The notes beneath the pieces are model-generated. The model searched no databases and was not told where the DNA came from. It saw nothing but the letters and a program-made list of their open reading frames with translations. Below, piece by piece: positions 14,801 to 17,885 of a DNA stretch of 17,885 bases; position 1 is the stretch's first letter; every line of letters begins with the position of its first letter. Source of the DNA: an uncultured Bacteroidales bacterium (GTDB taxonomy: Bacteria; Bacteroidota; Bacteroidia; Bacteroidales; Muribaculaceae); NCBI GenBank assembly GCA_958418815.1, contig CATZGB010000047.1, forward strand, positions 1 to 17,885, given 5' to 3'. The position numbers were made by a program, and so were the translations under genes.

Positions 14801-15628
14801 ATGAAACAGATAACATTTCAACCAAAAGAGGAAATCGATCTGAACGATAGATTGGTGAACCTATACGGGTCAAAACTCATTGGGCTCTACACCAAATTTG
14901 AGCACCTCTTTGCTCGCGATGGTGGCATCAAGCCGGCGTTGCCCCTACTGCTATGGCTCCATGATGATAAGACCTATGAAAGAGCCGATATAAAAGTAAT
15001 GATATTCGGGAGAGAAACAAATAATTGGAATGATGGAAATCGTATAAATCTTCCGAACGGAACATATAACTTCGGTCTTGAGACTAATGAGGATATAATA
15101 AATGAAATAATGGGTAATGGTGATGATATTTGTGGTATTTGTGATACATATGACAATTACTGTAAACCTGATTCAGAAGCGCACAAAACTCAGTTTTCAA
15201 AACGTATGCTGGATTTAGTTGATCGATTGAGGACGTCTATACCCGACAAGACCATCGAGTGTGTATGGAACAATATACACAAAGTCGGAAACGGAGCTGC
15301 CGGTAATGGCCGATGCTGTGGTCAACCCACTCCTGAAATCCAGGAAATCGTACGGCGACAGTTCAATGTCGTACCGGATGAATTAGAAATTCTCAAACCG
15401 GACATAGTGATATTTTTAACCGGCAGATTGGCAGACGGAGCTATTATGCGGACATTTGGCATCGGTCCTGAAGCGTTCGCACAAGTTAACCCGGACCTTT
15501 TCTTGCACAGGGTAAATATTCCTGGAGTGAAATATGCGGTCCGCTCCTTACATCCTTCACGTAAGAGCCGTGTGGAATTAAGTGGCCATTTTGATGCTAT
15601 TGTGGCCGATATTATAAAACATATCTAA
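14801..15628 (+). CDS. Protein with possible uracil-DNA-glycosylase-like fold
   Basis: This protein has 275 residues from the ATG at 14801 (MKQITFQPKEE). The open frame extends to an ATG at 14774, but that lies within the -7 box, so the later start is preferred. A strand KVMIFGRETNNW (about 65-76) occupies the place of the active-site loop of UDG-superfamily proteins. ECVWNNIHKVGN and ILKPDIVIFLTG follow, and near the C-terminus LHPSR resembles the HPS motif of that superfamily. A CxxC pair in GICDTYDNYC and a GRCCG segment are also seen. The fold assignment is an inference from these short motifs only. It stands 14 nt before the WYL gene, so the two are probably co-expressed. Confidence 0.6.
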   Translation: MKQITFQPKEEIDLNDRLVNLYGSKLIGLYTKFEHLFARDGGIKPALPLLLWLHDDKTYERADIKVMIFGRETNNWNDGNRINLPNGTYNFGLETNEDIINEIMGNGDDICGICDTYDNYCKPDSEAHKTQFSKRMLDLVDRLRTSIPDKTIECVWNNIHKVGNGAAGNGRCCGQPTPEIQEIVRRQFNVVPDELEILKPDIVIFLTGRLADGAIMRTFGIGPEAFAQVNPDLFLHRVNIPGVKYAVRSLHPSRKSRVELSGHFDAIVADIIKHI

Positions 15629-15642
15629 GATTCAATGGTAAT

Positions 15643-16545
15643 ATGAACCAACTGCAAAAATACACTTGGCTGATTGATACAATCCGCCGTGCCGGGAAGA
15701 TTTCGCACAAGGATCTTTCCGACCGCTGGTCCCGTAATAAAGATTTCAGTGACGGACATGAGCTTCACCGTGCCACGTTCAATCGTTGGCGCAAAGCTAT
15801 TCTTGACCAGTTTTCGATTGATATTAAATGTCAGAAGGTAGCCGGTTATCTTTACTATATCTCCAATCCAGAGGATATTGATGAGGATAAACTCAAAAAG
15901 TGGATGCTTGATTCATTTGCCGTCGGCAATGTCATCGGAGAGAATCTCTCCTTGAAAGGACGTATATTGGTTGATGAGATTCCTTCCGGGCGAGACCATC
16001 TGACCACAATCTTGGAGGCGATGAAAGAGAACCGGGTCGTGAATATCTCATATCGTCCGTTCAAGAAGGAGCATAGCTACAGCTTCCCCATAGAACCGTA
16101 TTGTGTGAAACTGTTTGATAACCGTTGGTATGTGCTGGGGCACAATAACCGCGATGAGATAAAGATATACGGTCTTGACCGTTTGGAGAGCGTAGAACCA
16201 ACAGATACACTCTTCAAACTACCAAAAGATTTTGATGCGACTGAGTATTTCGCAACCAAATTTGGCGTAGTCATCGGATACGATGTCAAGCCAGAGAGAA
16301 TAGTTATTCGTGCCAACGAAGACCATAAACATTACCTGAAATCGCTCCCACTTCATCATAGTCAGCGACTAATCGAGGACTATGGCGAATATGCTGATTT
16401 TGAGTTGTATCTCTCGCCGACGTATGACTTCATAATGAAGTTGCTCCATGTTGGTTCAATGATAGAAGTCGTGAGTCCTGCATCACTTCGTAAGACTATG
16501 AAAGGCTGGATTTCAGATATGTATGAACTGTATAAGAACGACTAA
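15643..16545 (+). CDS. WYL-domain transcriptional regulator
   Basis: This is a 300-residue regulator of the Bacteroidales WYL type. The N-terminal winged helix-turn-helix (LIDTIRRAGKISHKDLSDRW, then HRATFNRWRKAI) is followed by a WYL domain starting near VNISYRPFKK (133-142). The conserved RWYVLGHNNR is at 161-170 and YGLDRLES at 176-183, with a C-terminal extension after FGVVIG. WYL domains sense nucleic-acid or nucleotide ligands, and such proteins often control defence operons. It lies 14 nt after the glycosylase-like gene and 2 nt before the exonuclease gene. Unlike the chimeric WYL gene at 5598, this one has all parts and can serve as a reference for what is missing there. Confidence 0.92.
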   Translation: MNQLQKYTWLIDTIRRAGKISHKDLSDRWSRNKDFSDGHELHRATFNRWRKAILDQFSIDIKCQKVAGYLYYISNPEDIDEDKLKKWMLDSFAVGNVIGENLSLKGRILVDEIPSGRDHLTTILEAMKENRVVNISYRPFKKEHSYSFPIEPYCVKLFDNRWYVLGHNNRDEIKIYGLDRLESVEPTDTLFKLPKDFDATEYFATKFGVVIGYDVKPERIVIRANEDHKHYLKSLPLHHSQRLIEDYGEYADFELYLSPTYDFIMKLLHVGSMIEVVSPASLRKTMKGWISDMYELYKND

Positions 16546-16547
16546 CA

Positions 16548-17036
16548 ATGCAAGATTTTGTAGCAATAGACTTTGAGACGGCTAATGGTCGACGCTCCAG
16601 CGTGTGCAGCGTTGGTATTGTGATTGTCCGAGGTGGCGAGATTGTTGACAAATTTTATAGCCTTATTCAGCCTGCCCCTAATTACTATACATATTGGACT
16701 ACTGAGGTGCACGGACTCACCCGACGAGACACTGACGGGCAACCGAAATTCCCGGAAGTGTGGGCGCAGGTAGCAGATAAAATAAAAGGTTTGCCTCTTG
16801 TGTCGCACAATCGTCCCTTTGATGAGAGCTGCTTAAAAGCTGTATTTGAGGAATATGACATGGAATATCTCGGTTACGAATTTCATTGCACACTCGCTGC
16901 TTCCCGTCGCTGTCTCGACATTCCGAGCCATCAGCTCCATTTGTCAGCAGCCGCCTGCGGCTATGACATGGAAGACCACCATCATGCGCTTTGTGATGCC
17001 GAGGCTTGCGCCGCCATAACATTGAAATTACTTTAA
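16548..17036 (+). CDS. DnaQ-like 3'-5' exonuclease (DEDDh family)
   Basis: This is a 162-residue stand-alone exonuclease domain of the DnaQ/epsilon type. Exo I is D8-F-E10 in AIDFET, Exo II is SHNRPFDESCL with D92, and Exo III is HHALCDAE with H145 and D150, which fits DEDDh. All four acidic residues and the histidine are present, so it is likely active on DNA or RNA 3' ends. The start codon is 2 nt after the WYL gene, so they are co-transcribed. Beside RtcB it could trim RNA ends before ligation, but this is only a guess from the neighbourhood. Confidence 0.93.
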   Translation: MQDFVAIDFETANGRRSSVCSVGIVIVRGGEIVDKFYSLIQPAPNYYTYWTTEVHGLTRRDTDGQPKFPEVWAQVADKIKGLPLVSHNRPFDESCLKAVFEEYDMEYLGYEFHCTLAASRRCLDIPSHQLHLSAAACGYDMEDHHHALCDAEACAAITLKLL

Positions 17037-17039
17037 TCA

Positions 17040-17047
17040 TACGTTTG
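17040..17047 (+). promoter_or_regulatory. Candidate promoter (-7 box) for the 131-aa gene
   Basis: TACGTTTG fits TAnnTTTG and lies directly after the exonuclease stop. Transcription would start near 17054, 11 nt before the ATG at 17065. There is no TTG at the expected -33 distance, so support is limited. Confidence 0.35.
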
Positions 17048-17064
17048 AATATATCAAATAGAAT

Positions 17065-17460
17065 ATGAGACAGAACGAAGCCTTTACTATTAGACTGAAA
17101 GCCATACTTTCTCGTCTTGACGAAATACAAGAAAACTACGCATCCGACGAGGATAATGCTTTATCCGAACTGGATGAAATAAAAGATGAGCTCGAAGAAA
17201 TAAATGAACATTTGTTTCACTTTGAGGATCATCTATACACCGGCGATAAAGACCCCAATTATTTTGTCAAGAAAGCCGAAGAATGTCATCATGCACAGGA
17301 ATTAAGTAATCGTGTCGAGAAGAAAATTGTCGACTTACGCAGGGAGATAACCGGTTATGACGAGCGTGAAATTATGCAGATGATGTATCCGGATGAAGAT
17401 ATTGATTCTGAAGATTTTGAAGACGGTTTTGATTTAGAGGACTTTTACGACGAAGACTGA
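17065..17460 (+). CDS. Acidic coiled-coil-like hypothetical protein
   Basis: This 131-residue protein is almost wholly helical by eye, with heptad-like stretches (LSELDEIKDELEEINEHLF and ELSNRVEKKIVDLRREI). The C-terminal 30 residues consist largely of Asp, Glu and Phe (DSEDFEDGFDLEDFYDED). No catalytic motif is seen. An acidic protein of this size can be a DNA mimic or an adaptor, but no such claim is supported beyond charge. It is separated from the exonuclease by 28 nt with its own candidate promoter. Confidence 0.72.
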   Translation: MRQNEAFTIRLKAILSRLDEIQENYASDEDNALSELDEIKDELEEINEHLFHFEDHLYTGDKDPNYFVKKAEECHHAQELSNRVEKKIVDLRREITGYDEREIMQMMYPDEDIDSEDFEDGFDLEDFYDED

Positions 17461-17501
17461 AAAATATTTGGGGTGTCACCAAATCTGATACACGACTGTT
17501 C

Positions 17502-17509
17502 TACCTTTG
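17502..17509 (+). promoter_or_regulatory. Candidate promoter (-7 box) for the 72-aa gene
   Basis: TACCTTTG fits TAnnTTTG; transcription would start near 17516, 20 nt before the ATG at 17536. It follows a small inverted repeat (ATTTGG 17466-17471, CCAAAT 17479-17484) that could end the previous transcript or serve as an operator. Confidence 0.45.
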
Positions 17510-17535
17510 CGGAGTAATCATTAAAAAAATTAGAT

Positions 17536-17754
17536 ATGGCACTCTTCAAAGTAACAACAAAAAGGTTCCTTCTTAGCGGAGGCAAGAGACTCGAAGCCGG
17601 CATGACCGCTGAGGTCTCTTTCAACGGAAGCACTCTTCCTTTCTCAAATTCAACAGTAAAGGCAGAGATTCAGCGTCAGTTCAAGATGAAATACAACGTG
17701 GACTTTCCCGTTGGGTACATGAACGGCAACGAACTTAAAGCAGAGAAACTCTAA
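17536..17754 (+). CDS. Small conserved-type hypothetical protein (Bacteroidales)
   Basis: This 72-residue protein begins MALFKVTTKRFLLSGGKRLE, then AGMTAEVSF. This start resembles a family of small hypothetical proteins that I recall being common in Bacteroides and relatives, where the same MALFKVTT and SGGKR-EAGM pattern opens the protein; the function is not known. No signal peptide or membrane segment. The stop codon TAA is itself the first three bases of another TAnnTTTG match (17752-17759). Confidence 0.75.
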   Translation: MALFKVTTKRFLLSGGKRLEAGMTAEVSFNGSTLPFSNSTVKAEIQRQFKMKYNVDFPVGYMNGNELKAEKL

Positions 17755-17759
17755 CTTTG
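17752..17759 (+). promoter_or_regulatory. Possible -7 box overlapping the stop of the 72-aa gene
   Basis: TAACTTTG fits TAnnTTTG. Transcription would begin near 17766 and run straight into the hairpin at 17771-17805. No TTG at the -33 distance. It may be chance. Confidence 0.25.
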
Positions 17760-17770
17760 CGAACATGCCT

Positions 17771-17805
17771 ATGCAGTGATAGTCAGCCATCTGCTATCAC
17801 TGCAT
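17771..17805 (+). terminator. Strong hairpin, probable terminator of the 72-aa gene
   Basis: ATGCAGTGATAG (17771-17782) pairs perfectly over 12 bp with CTATCACTGCAT (17794-17805). The loop can form three more pairs (CAG with CTG) after a one-base bulge. It lies 17 nt past the stop codon. The following tract (TACATTTTC) is only moderately T-rich, so termination by this hairpin is likely but not certain. Confidence 0.65.
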
Positions 17806-17885
17806 TACATTTTCAGATGTTATAATCAGGCATTAGTGTCCACTAAAAAATCATAAGAGTTCTTTGAAATTATTGAAATTCAATT
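17806..17885. other. AT-rich right end with palindrome, no gene seen
   Basis: The last 80 bases contain a perfect palindromic pair TTAGTG and CACTAA around TC (17833-17846), then an AT-rich tract with TTCTTTGAAATTATTGAAAT. No reading frame of use is seen. The palindrome may be the end of a mobile element or a promoter region for a gene beyond the window. Confidence 0.4.

Noticed and set aside
1..17885. CRISPR array or tRNA/rRNA genes
   Set aside because: No regularly spaced direct repeats and no cloverleaf or rRNA-like sequence were seen on either strand by eye.

Overview
The window looks like a chromosomal accessory (defence-island) segment of a member of the Bacteroidales. Several start regions carry the Bacteroidota -7 promoter pattern TAnnTTTG. 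The integrase arm-domain fragment, the XRE regulator and the WYL proteins are of Bacteroidales type, and Shine-Dalgarno sequences are weak or absent. The genus cannot be fixed from the sequence; a gut Bacteroidales (Muribaculaceae, Bacteroides or a relative) is my guess. No rRNA, tRNA, CRISPR array or complete insertion sequence was seen.

Left third (1-5551, minus strand): a type I restriction-modification operon reading XRE regulator, hsdR, hsdM, GIY-YIG/DUF4357 protein, hsdS. Only the first 64 codons of hsdS are inside the window. HsdR and HsdM resemble the EcoAI/EcoEI (type IB) group and keep their catalytic motifs. The operon has a good promoter with an inverted repeat over the -7 box. 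Divergent from it lies a chimeric ORF (5598-6296), in which the arm DNA-binding domain of a tyrosine integrase is joined in frame to the C-terminal half of a WYL regulator.

Middle (6304-11259, minus strand): a compact six-gene cassette reading unknown 238-aa protein, PD-(D/E)XK-like nuclease, RNase J-like beta-CASP metallo-beta-lactamase protein with an extra C-terminal region, a minimal FtsZ/tubulin-like GTPase domain, a calcineurin-like metallophosphoesterase, and a small WG-repeat-like protein. Four downstream genes are joined by ATGA, TAATG or 8-nt overlaps or a 12-nt gap, so the products probably act together. I do not recognise this combination as a named system; it is the best candidate here for an undescribed conflict or nucleic-acid-processing system. 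Upstream of it is a SLOG-domain gene interrupted by an in-frame amber codon.

Right (11976-17754, plus strand): an intact RtcB RNA ligase gene preceded by nested inverted repeats. It is followed, with ATGA or longer overlaps, by four small unknown genes. A second promoter then precedes a protein that may have a uracil-DNA-glycosylase-like fold, a full-length WYL regulator and a DnaQ-like exonuclease. Two small genes with their own candidate promoters follow. The window ends with a strong hairpin and a short palindrome that might mark the edge of another element.

Overall, three nucleic-acid-centred modules lie side by side: DNA restriction, an unknown nuclease/GTPase cassette, and RNA repair with a WYL regulator. 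This arrangement is typical of a defence island. Functional links between the modules are inference.
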